Below are positions 7,972 to 13,609 of a DNA stretch of 13,609 nucleotides, in pieces. Below the pieces are notes generated by a model. It saw only the letters and a program-made list of their open reading frames with translations, did no database searches and had not been told where the DNA came from. Positions within the stretch are counted from its first letter, which is position 1, and every line of letters begins with the position of its first letter. Origin of the DNA: Gammaproteobacteria bacterium (GTDB lineage: Bacteria; Pseudomonadota; Gammaproteobacteria; Xanthomonadales; Xanthomonadaceae); NCBI GenBank assembly GCA_012510865.1, contig JAAZHF010000413.1, positions 1-13,609 of the forward strand, in the 5' to 3' direction. The position numbers and the translations under genes were made by a program.

Positions 7972-8685
7972 ATGCGCGGAACGCAGGAACCCGGCGGACT
8001 GGTCCTCATCGTCGAGGACAACCGCAACATTTCGGAGATGGTCGGCGAATACCTCGACGGCCGCGGCTTCGAGGTCGACTATGCCGCCGACGGCCTCGAC
8101 GGCTATCGCCTCGCCAGCGAGAACGACTACGACGTGATCGTGCTCGACCTGATGCTTCCGCGCCTGGACGGCATCGAGGTCTGCAAGCGGCTGCGCGAGG
8201 AAGCGCGCAAGTCGACGCCGGTGCTGATGCTCACCGCGCGCGACACGCTGGAGGAGAAGCTGACCGGGCTGGGCGCGGGCGCCGACGACTACCTGGTCAA
8301 GCCCTTCGCGGTGCAGGAGCTGGAGGCGCGCCTGCGCGCGCTGATCCGGCGCGAGCGCCGCCAGGTCGGCTCGGAGGTGCTGAAGGTCGCGGACCTGGTC
8401 CTCGACCCGGCCAGCCTGCGGGCCACGCGTTCGGGCACCGAGCTGCAGCTGTCGCCGATCGGCCCGAAGCTGTTGACCATCCTGATGCGCGAGTCGCCGC
8501 GGGTGGTCAACCGGCAGGAGATCGAGCGCGAGATCTGGGGCAACAGCCTGCCCGACTCCGACACCCTGCGCAGCCACCTCTACAACCTGCGCAAGACCAT
8601 CGACAAGCCGTTCGACAAACCCCTGCTGCACACCGTCCAGAGCGCCGGTTACCGCATCGCGGACATCGAACAGCCGCCGGCCTGA
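7972..8685 (+). CDS. OmpR-family two-component response regulator
   Basis: The 237-residue protein has a receiver domain (about residues 10-125) with acidic residues E15/D16, phosphoacceptor D59 in VLDLMLPRLDG, T88 in MLTARD and K110 in YLVKPF, all intact. A winged-helix DNA-binding domain follows (about 136-232): LSPIGPKLLTILMRE for the first helices, then RSHLYNLRKTI as recognition helix region and HTVQSAGYRI as wing. It should bind direct repeats as a phosphorylated dimer. It lies 21 bases upstream of a histidine kinase gene, and the pair precedes a MacAB-type exporter, so control of that exporter is a reasonable inference. The upstream gap holds repeated CCTT(T)CAC elements that could be its own site. 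It is not close enough to a named regulator for a symbol. Confidence 0.95.
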   Translation: MRGTQEPGGLVLIVEDNRNISEMVGEYLDGRGFEVDYAADGLDGYRLASENDYDVIVLDLMLPRLDGIEVCKRLREEARKSTPVLMLTARDTLEEKLTGLGAGADDYLVKPFAVQELEARLRALIRRERRQVGSEVLKVADLVLDPASLRATRSGTELQLSPIGPKLLTILMRESPRVVNRQEIEREIWGNSLPDSDTLRSHLYNLRKTIDKPFDKPLLHTVQSAGYRIADIEQPPA

Positions 8686-8706
8686 CGCGGGCGCCAGGGG
8701 GAAGTC

Positions 8707-10011
8707 ATGGCACAAGGGCTGCCGGGGAAGCTGCGCCGCGTGTTCGTGCTGCAGGCGGTGCTGGCGATCGTGGCGGTCGTGGCCTGCCTGTACGTGTCCA
8801 CCGTGTTCGCGCGCGGGATCCTGGCGACCCAGTGGGTGCGCCAGGAAGCGACGAGGTTCTGGCAGGAGGCCGCGGACGATGCCAGCCATCCGCCGCCGTG
8901 GACCTCGTCGGTCCACGGCTACTTCGTCCCCCACGGCACCGATCCCGCGGCCGCGGGCGTGCCCGCCGAGTACGTCGCGGCGGGCCCGGGCCTGCACCGC
9001 CTGAGCCGACCCGGGACGTCGCAGCGCCTGCTGGTCGAGGACGGGCCGGGCGGCCGCCTCTACCTGCACATGGCCTTCCGCCTGGTGGACAACGTCGGGC
9101 GCTGGTCGCTGCTGATCGCGTCCATCTTCGCGGGGCTCGCGATCGCCACCGTCAGCTGGCTCAGCTACCGCATCGCGCGCGCGCTGGTGCTTCCGGTGAC
9201 GGCCCTGGCGGGCGAGGTGGCCGGCTGGCACCCGAGGCAGCCCGACCTGGCCGCGATCGATCCGGTGCACCTCCCCGGCGAGGTTGGCAGCGAAGTGCAC
9301 ATGCTGGGCGGCGCGCTCAAGGGCCTGGCCGAGCGCACGCAGGCCTTCGTCCGGCGCGAGCGCGACTTCACCCGCGACGCGAGCCACGAACTGCGGACCC
9401 CGCTGACGGTGGTCCGCGTCGCCACCGACATGCTGCGCCGCGACCCCGAACTGCCCGATCGCATGCAGCGCTCGCTCGACCGCGTGCAGGTGGCCGCGCG
9501 CGACATGGAGGCCGTGGTCGACGCGCTGCTGATCCTCGCGCGCGAGGACGTGCCCGCCGACGCGGAGCGCTTCGAACTGCGCGGGATCGCGGCCGATGCG
9601 GTCGCCGTGGGGCGCGAGCTCCTGCGCGAGACCGGCGCCGACGGCGCGGTCGCGGTGGAGCTGGTGGAGGAGGCGCAGCCGCTGGCGCGTGGCTCCCAGC
9701 GCGCGATGGCGGTCATCCTCGAACAGCTCGTGCGCAATGCCTGCACCTTCACGCCGTCCGGGCGCATCGACGTGGTGCTGCGCGAGGATTCGGTCGAAGT
9801 GCGCGACACCGGCGTGGGGATGGAGCGCGACGTGCTGGAGCGCGCGTTCGAACCCTTCTACCGGGCCGACCAGTACGTCGGCGGCCGCGGGCTGGGGCTC
9901 GCCGTGGTGCGCCGGCTGGCCGGACGCTTCGGATGGGCGCTCGAGATCGACAGTGCCCCGGGGCAGGGAACCCGGGTGGTCCTCGGCTTCGAGGGGCGCC
10001 AGGAACGCTGA
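8707..10011 (+). CDS. Membrane sensor histidine kinase
   Basis: The 434-residue protein is a typical inner-membrane sensor. A first membrane segment (about 12-33) and a second (133-156) enclose a periplasmic region of about 99 residues with no recognised sensor fold and several aromatic residues (W53, W65, Y72, Y89). There is a HAMP-like linker (155-212), then the H box DFTRDASHELRTPL with phospho-accepting H227, the N box around N344 (VRNACTFTP), the G1 box DTGVGM (367-372), the F box FEPFYR (381-386) and the G2 box RGLGLAVV (394-401). All catalytic boxes are present, so it should autophosphorylate and signal to the regulator just upstream. ATG 8707 is preceded by AGGGGGAAG (8696-8704). The signal is unknown; position next to an exporter suggests a cell-envelope or toxic-compound stimulus. 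Confidence 0.95.
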   Translation: MAQGLPGKLRRVFVLQAVLAIVAVVACLYVSTVFARGILATQWVRQEATRFWQEAADDASHPPPWTSSVHGYFVPHGTDPAAAGVPAEYVAAGPGLHRLSRPGTSQRLLVEDGPGGRLYLHMAFRLVDNVGRWSLLIASIFAGLAIATVSWLSYRIARALVLPVTALAGEVAGWHPRQPDLAAIDPVHLPGEVGSEVHMLGGALKGLAERTQAFVRRERDFTRDASHELRTPLTVVRVATDMLRRDPELPDRMQRSLDRVQVAARDMEAVVDALLILAREDVPADAERFELRGIAADAVAVGRELLRETGADGAVAVELVEEAQPLARGSQRAMAVILEQLVRNACTFTPSGRIDVVLREDSVEVRDTGVGMERDVLERAFEPFYRADQYVGGRGLGLAVVRRLAGRFGWALEIDSAPGQGTRVVLGFEGRQER

Positions 10012-10040
10012 CCGGGTCAACCAGGCGGCCCGCGGTGCGT

Positions 10041-10046
10041 TAGCCT
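10041..10046 (+). promoter_or_regulatory. Possible internal promoter -10 (TAGCCT) before the adaptor gene
   Basis: The 64-base gap between the kinase and the adaptor is the longest inside this module. It holds TAGCCT in the context GCGTTAGCCTTG, with a poor GTCAAC (10016-10021) 19 bases upstream as the only -35 candidate. A secondary promoter would let the exporter genes be expressed apart from the regulators. Weak evidence. Confidence 0.2.
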
Positions 10047-10075
10047 TGCCGACCCCAGCCGCATCCAGGAACACA

Positions 10076-11572
10076 ATGAGCCATCGTCCCAAGCGCGCCA
10101 GGCGTCCGAGCAAGGCCGTCGCCGCGACCCTCCTCGCCGTCCTCGTCCTCGCCGCCGGTGGCTGGTACCTCAAGCAGCGCGGCGCCGCGGCCGACGCCGG
10201 GACCTGGCGCACGGTGGCCGTCGAGCAGGGCGACATCCGCGTCGCGATCTCGGCCACCCGCACGCTGAGCGCGATCTCGACGGTGGTCGTCGGCAGCCAG
10301 ATCTCCGGCCAGGTGACCGACGTGCTCGTCGACTTCAACGACAAGGTCGAACAGGGGCAGGTGATCGCGCGCATCGACCCCAGCACCTACCAGGCGCAGA
10401 TCGAGCAGGGCTCGGCCCAGATCGCCAGCGCGCGCGCCAGCCTCGCCCAGGCGCAGGCCAGCCTCCGCAACGCGGAGTTCGACTACCGTCGCAAGCGAGA
10501 GCTGGGCGAACGCCAGCTGGTGACGCGAAGCGACGTCGAGCGCGCCAGCGCCGCGCTGGAGCAGGCGCGCGCCCAGGTCGCCTCCGCGCAGGCGCAGATC
10601 AACCAGCAGTCGGCCTCGACGCAGACCACGCGCATCAACCTCGAGCGCACGGTGATCCGGTCGCCGGTCGACGGCGTCGTGCTCACGCGGACGATCGAAC
10701 CCGGACAGACCGTGGCCGCGAGCCTGCAGGCACCGGAGCTGTTCACCATCGCCGAGGACCTGTCGAAGATGAAGATCGAGCTGGCCGTCGACGAGGCCGA
10801 CATCGGGCAGGTGCAGGCGGGGCAGTCGGTCGGCTTCACCGCCGACGCGTTCCCCGACCGCCAGTTCCGCGGCGTGGTCGAGCAGGTCCGCCTGAGCGCG
10901 ACGAACACGAACAACGTGGTGACCTATCCGGTGGTGGTGACGGTGGACAACGGCGACGGCACGCTGCTGCCGGGCCTGACCGTGAACGCCGAGATCGAGG
11001 GCAGCCGCCGCGACGGCGTGCTCAAGGTGTCCAACGCGGCGCTGCGCTACAAGCCGACCGGCGCCGAGGGCGCGGCGGCGGCGATGCCACCGGGCGGCGC
11101 GCGCAGCGGGCTCAACGGCGACCTCGCCCGCGAGGCGGCCGCGCTCGGCCTGGACGATGCGCAGCAGGCGGCCTTCGACGAAGCCATCGCCGCGATCCAG
11201 GCGCGCCAGCAGGCGCGACAGGCGGCGCCCCCGGCCGGCGGGCCGGGCGGCGGGCCGATGGGCGGGATGCGGGTCGTCTCCGGCGCGCCGTCGGGCGCGA
11301 TGGCGTCCCAGATCCGGCAGCGCATGCTGCAGCGGTTCCGCGACGACTTCGCGGGCTTCCGCGCGACCCTGGACGAAAGCCAGGCCGCGCGCTGGGATGC
11401 CGCCGTCGCCGGGCTGGTCGGCGCCACGCGCGCCACGGTCTACCGGCTGGAGGATGGGCGGCCCGTGCCCGTGGTCGTCCGCGTGGGTGCCACCGACGGC
11501 ACCGCCACCGAGGTCTCCGGCGCACTGGAGGCCGGCGACCTGCTGGTCACCGGCGAGCGCGCCGCCCGATGA
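10076..11572 (+). CDS. MacA-like periplasmic adaptor (membrane fusion protein) with LTxxQ-type insert
   Basis: The 498-residue protein is an HlyD/RND-type adaptor of the MacA class. A basic N-terminus and one membrane anchor (about 14-31) come first, then the barrel-sandwich lipoyl half-motif (QISGQVTDVLVDFNDKVEQG, 75-94). A long alpha-hairpin coiled coil (103-188) follows, rich in Ala/Gln, then the second lipoyl half (TVIRSPVDGVVLTRTIEPGQTV, 192-213) and the beta-barrel (225-310). Between the barrel and the C-terminal membrane-proximal domain (453-498) sits an insert of about 125 residues (328-452) with two LTxxQ-like motifs (LDDAQ 359-363, LDESQ 432-436) and a Gly/Pro/Met-rich stretch (384-397). 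E. coli MacA (371 residues) lacks this insert. ATG 10076 has AGGA at 10067-10070. The stop overlaps the ATPase start by four bases (ATGA). The adaptor should link the inner-membrane ABC pair with a TolC-like channel. Confidence 0.9.
   Translation: MSHRPKRARRPSKAVAATLLAVLVLAAGGWYLKQRGAAADAGTWRTVAVEQGDIRVAISATRTLSAISTVVVGSQISGQVTDVLVDFNDKVEQGQVIARIDPSTYQAQIEQGSAQIASARASLAQAQASLRNAEFDYRRKRELGERQLVTRSDVERASAALEQARAQVASAQAQINQQSASTQTTRINLERTVIRSPVDGVVLTRTIEPGQTVAASLQAPELFTIAEDLSKMKIELAVDEADIGQVQAGQSVGFTADAFPDRQFRGVVEQVRLSATNTNNVVTYPVVVTVDNGDGTLLPGLTVNAEIEGSRRDGVLKVSNAALRYKPTGAEGAAAAMPPGGARSGLNGDLAREAAALGLDDAQQAAFDEAIAAIQARQQARQAAPPAGGPGGGPMGGMRVVSGAPSGAMASQIRQRMLQRFRDDFAGFRATLDESQAARWDAAVAGLVGATRATVYRLEDGRPVPVVVRVGATDGTATEVSGALEAGDLLVTGERAAR
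11057..11431 (+). other. Helical LTxxQ (Spy/CpxP-like) insert within the adaptor
   Basis: This region encodes adaptor residues 328-452. Two predicted helical blocks, each opened by an LTxxQ-like motif (LDDAQ, LDESQ), are separated by a Gly/Pro/Met-rich linker. Spy and CpxP, periplasmic envelope-stress proteins, carry a pair of LTxxQ motifs. Resemblance to them is by eye only. Confidence 0.5.
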
Positions 11573-12273
11573 GCGCCGCCACCCCCATCATCGAGACCCG
11601 CGGGCTCGGCAAGGTGTACTCGCCGGGCACCGAGGCCGAGGTGGTGGCGCTGAAGGGCGTCGACCTGCGCATCGAGCCGGGCGCCTTCGTCGCCATCATG
11701 GGGCCCTCGGGCTCCGGGAAGTCGACGCTGATGAACCTGATCGGCTGCCTCGACACGCCGGACTCGGGAAGCTACCGCTGCGACGGCGTCGATGTCTCCA
11801 CGCTCGACGCCGAAGCGCTCGCCGCCCTGCGCCGCGACAAGATCGGCTTCGTCTTCCAGGGCTTCAACCTGCTGCCGCGCATGACCGCACTCGACAACGT
11901 GGCCATGCCGCTGGCCTATGCGCGCGTGCCGCCGGGCGAGCGCGAGCGCATGGCGGCCGAGGTGCTGGCCGCGGTGGGGCTCGGCGACCGCTCCGGACAC
12001 CGCCCCAGCGAACTCTCCGGCGGCCAGCAGCAGCGGGTCGCCATCGCCCGGGCGCTGGTCAACCGCCCGCCGCTGCTGCTTGCCGACGAGCCCACCGGTG
12101 CGCTCGACTCGCGCACCGGCGAGGAGATCCTGGCGCTGTTCAAGCGCCTGCGCGACGACGGCCACACCGTGGTCCTGATCACGCACGACGCCGAGGTCGC
12201 GGCGCACGCCGACCGCACCTACGTGATGCGCGACGGCGAACTCCATCCGGAACACGCGGAGGCCGGGGCATGA
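11569..12273 (+). CDS. ABC transporter ATP-binding protein, MacB/LolD type
   Basis: The 234-residue ATPase has every ABC motif: Walker [10 protein letters not shown] (45-53), Q-loop Q97 in FVFQGFNLL, signature [15 protein letters not shown] (149-163), Walker B LLLADEP with D173/E174, D-loop and switch histidine H206 in ITHD. The stretches [13 protein letters not shown] and [13 protein letters not shown] are typical of the LolD/MacB (type VII) family. In E. coli MacB this domain is fused to the permease; here it is a separate polypeptide. The start overlaps the adaptor stop (ATGA at 11569-11572), and its own stop overlaps the permease start the same way (12270-12273), so the three are almost certainly translated together. 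In this family ATP hydrolysis drives mechanotransmission of substrates from the periplasm through TolC rather than transport across the inner membrane. LolD itself is unlikely, because a MacA-like adaptor precedes it. Confidence 0.95.
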   Translation: MSAATPIIETRGLGKVYSPGTEAEVVALKGVDLRIEPGAFVAIMGPSGSGKSTLMNLIGCLDTPDSGSYRCDGVDVSTLDAEALAALRRDKIGFVFQGFNLLPRMTALDNVAMPLAYARVPPGERERMAAEVLAAVGLGDRSGHRPSELSGGQQQRVAIARALVNRPPLLLADEPTGALDSRTGEEILALFKRLRDDGHTVVLITHDAEVAAHADRTYVMRDGELHPEHAEAGA

Positions 12274-13505
12274 GGTTCGGCGACGTCATCAGGACGGCCG
12301 TCCACGCCCTGCGCGGCAACTGGATGCGCAGCGTGCTCACGTCGCTCGGCGTGATCATCGGCATCGCCGCGGTGATCGTGATGGTGTCGGTGGGGCAGGG
12401 CACCCAGTCGGAGATCGACAAGATGGTCTCGGGGCTGGGTTCGCAGCGCCTCGACATCTCCCCGGGTTCGCGGCGGGGCGCGGGCGGCGTGCGCATGAGC
12501 GCGTCGAGCTTCTACACCCTCACCGAGGGCGACGTGGACGCCATCCGCCACGACATCCCCGAGGTGCAGTACGTGGCCGGCTCGCTGCGCGGCGGCACCC
12601 AGGTGGTCTATGCCGAGAACAACTGGTCGAGCAGCTGGCAGGGCGTGCAGCCCGACTACTTCGACATCAACGGCTGGGTCATCGCCGAGGGCGAGGCCTT
12701 CGACGCGCAGGCCTACAGCGGCGCCGCCAAGGAAGTGATCCTGGGCGAGACCGTGCGCCGCGAGCTGTTCGGCGACGAGCCGGCGGTCGGGCAGACGGTC
12801 CGCCTGGGGCGCGTGCCCTTCGTCGTCGTCGGCACGCTCGCGCCCAAGGGGCAGGGCGGCTGGGGCCAGGACCAGGACGACGTCATGATGGTGCCGCTGC
12901 AGACCGGCCGCCGGCGGCTGCTCGGGGCGATGGGGCTGCCGCCGGGGGCGGTCATGCAGATCGCGCTGACCGTGGCCGATGCCGACGACCTGGGCTACGT
13001 GCAGGGCGAGGTCGAGTCGCTCCTGCGCCAGCGCCACCGCATCGCGCCGGGGGCCGAGGACGACTTCACGGTGCGCAACATCTCGGAGATCGTGGCCACG
13101 CGGACCGCGACCACGCGGCTGATGTCGCTGCTGCTGGGCGCCGTGGCCACGATCTCCCTGATCGTCGGCGGCATCGGCATCATGAACATCATGCTGGTCT
13201 CGGTGACCGAGCGGATCCGCGAGATCGGCCTGCGCATGGCGGTCGGCGCCGGGCCGTCGGACGTCCGCCGGCAGTTCCTGGCCGAAGCCATGCTGCTGTC
13301 GCTGGTCGGCGGGGCGCTGGGCATCCTGATCGGCATCGCCGGCTCCCTCCTGGTGGGGCGCTTCGGCGACCTGCCGGTGGTCCTCAACGCCCAGGTGGTC
13401 GGGCTGGCGGCCGGGTTCTCGGTCGCCACGGGGCTGTTCTTCGGCTATTACCCCGCGCGCAAGGCCTCGCTCCTGGACCCGATCGAGGCCCTCCGCCAGC
13501 AGTAG
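12270..13505 (+). CDS. MacB/FtsX-type ABC transporter permease
   Basis: The 411-residue protein matches the C-terminal half of MacB. The topology is four membrane segments: one near the N-terminus (about 22-41, LTSLGVIIGIAAVIVMVSVG), then a large periplasmic domain (about 42-284, MacB_PCD type) and three segments at 285-309, 341-362 and 376-394. The conserved FtsX-family stretch GGIGIMNIMLVSVTERIREIGLR (300-322) and the closing YPARKASLLDPIEALR (394-409) are clear. ATG 12270 has GGAGG at 12258-12262, 7 bases upstream, and overlaps the ATPase stop. Together with the adaptor and ATPase it should form a tripartite exporter. In other MacAB systems substrates include macrolides, lipopeptides, heme precursors and toxins; the substrate here cannot be told from sequence. 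Confidence 0.95.
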   Translation: MRFGDVIRTAVHALRGNWMRSVLTSLGVIIGIAAVIVMVSVGQGTQSEIDKMVSGLGSQRLDISPGSRRGAGGVRMSASSFYTLTEGDVDAIRHDIPEVQYVAGSLRGGTQVVYAENNWSSSWQGVQPDYFDINGWVIAEGEAFDAQAYSGAAKEVILGETVRRELFGDEPAVGQTVRLGRVPFVVVGTLAPKGQGGWGQDQDDVMMVPLQTGRRRLLGAMGLPPGAVMQIALTVADADDLGYVQGEVESLLRQRHRIAPGAEDDFTVRNISEIVATRTATTRLMSLLLGAVATISLIVGGIGIMNIMLVSVTERIREIGLRMAVGAGPSDVRRQFLAEAMLLSLVGGALGILIGIAGSLLVGRFGDLPVVLNAQVVGLAAGFSVATGLFFGYYPARKASLLDPIEALRQQ

Positions 13506-13517
13506 CCGCCGCCGCGT

Positions 13518-13541
13518 GCGGCCGCTTCCGGACGGGGCCGC
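13518..13541 (+). terminator. GC-rich hairpin after the permease gene, weak terminator candidate
   Basis: GCGGCC (13518-13523) and GGCCGC (13536-13541) form a 6-base-pair stem around a 12-base loop, 12 bases after the permease stop. Only CTTGTGG follows, not a run of U, so intrinsic termination is doubtful. Confidence 0.25.
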
Positions 13542-13549
13542 CGCCTTGT

Positions 13550-13561
13550 GGCAAAATTGCC
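13550..13561. promoter_or_regulatory. Palindrome with possible -10 box upstream of a gene leaving the window
   Basis: GGCAA (13550-13554) and TTGCC (13557-13561) flank AA. The AT-rich core CAAAAT (13552-13557) resembles a -10 element and stands out in this GC-rich DNA. A start near 13564 would give a leader of about 30 bases before the ATG at 13594. No convincing -35 is visible. Confidence 0.3.
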
Positions 13562-13593
13562 TGCTTCCGGTCGGACGCGGCGGCAGATCTCGC

Positions 13594-13609
13594 ATGCAGT
13601 TCCCAAGCC
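13594..13609 (+). CDS. Possible start of a further gene (first five codons only)
   Basis: An ATG at 13594 opens a frame (Met-Gln-Phe-Pro-Ser) that runs off the right edge. It follows the palindrome with a possible -10 box at a sensible distance. No strong Shine-Dalgarno sequence is seen; GGCAGAT at about 13582-13588 is the best. Too short to recognise. Confidence 0.3.

Noticed and set aside
7956-10043. 695-codon plus-strand frame across the regulator and kinase in another phase
   Set aside because: It begins inside the regulator's ribosome binding site and translates to Arg/Pro/Gly-rich sequence; the two real genes explain the region.
7936-10386. 816-codon open frame on the minus strand opposite the regulator, kinase and adaptor start
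   Set aside because: It mirrors well-conserved two-component genes, its translation is low-complexity and rich in Arg, His, Ala and Gln with no domain, and long antisense frames are expected at this GC content.
11157-12269. Long upstream extension of the permease frame, suggesting a fused protein
   Set aside because: The extension is Arg/Pro-rich shadow sequence over the adaptor and ATPase; ATG 12270 has a good ribosome binding site and the ATGA overlap typical of this family.
11569-13505. LolCDE lipoprotein-release system as the identity of the ABC pair
   Set aside because: A MacA-like adaptor is translationally coupled upstream and only one permease is present, whereas LolCDE has LolC/LolE permeases and no such adaptor.
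12219-13595. 458-codon minus-strand frame opposite the permease
   Set aside because: His/Asp/Arg-rich shadow of the permease, with no domain or start context.

Overview
The window is about 13.6 kb of very GC-rich, gene-dense bacterial chromosome. Gene content suggests a gammaproteobacterium of the Xanthomonadaceae type (Lysobacter/Luteimonas-like): the tail of a type IV pilus Chp chemosensory cluster, then bioA, rsmE, nudE, cysQ, mazG, and a two-component system next to a MacAB-type exporter. The taxonomic call is an inference from gene content and base composition, not from a marker gene. I see no insertion sequence, tRNA, rRNA, CRISPR array or phage gene.

Region 1 (1-3110, + strand) is the 3' end of a Chp (pil-chp) operon: the C-terminal part of the hybrid kinase ChpA/PilL (cut by the window edge), a CheB-like ChpB and a CheW-like ChpC, in the same order as chpA-chpB-chpC of Pseudomonas aeruginosa. 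The CheB-like protein appears by eye to have lost all three catalytic residues and the receiver phosphorylation site, so it looks like a pseudo-enzyme.

Region 2 (3120-5283, - strand) is bioA followed by rsmE, converging on chpC across a 9-base gap that lies in an inverted repeat holding both stop codons. Region 3 (5322-7897, + strand), divergent from bioA, runs nudE, cysQ, mazG and a small Mpo1-like (DUF962) gene. The first three are house-cleaning hydrolases that act on nucleotide metabolites. The bioA-nudE intergenic gap is only 38 bases, and promoter-like hexamers are visible for both directions.

Region 4 (7972-13505, + strand) is a five-gene module: OmpR-family response regulator, sensor histidine kinase, MacA-like periplasmic adaptor, MacB-type ATPase and MacB/FtsX-type permease. 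The last three overlap by ATGA stop/start junctions and probably form one translationally coupled exporter that works with an outer-membrane TolC-like channel encoded elsewhere. The adaptor carries an unusual ~125-residue insert with two LTxxQ-like motifs that recall Spy/CpxP periplasmic proteins. The last 104 bases hold a GC-rich hairpin, a small palindrome with a possible -10 box, and perhaps the first codons of another gene.

The most interesting points are the degenerate CheB, the adaptor insert within a two-component/exporter module, and a possible leaderless start for bioA. Most of the window is otherwise ordinary core genome. No wholly new system is evident.
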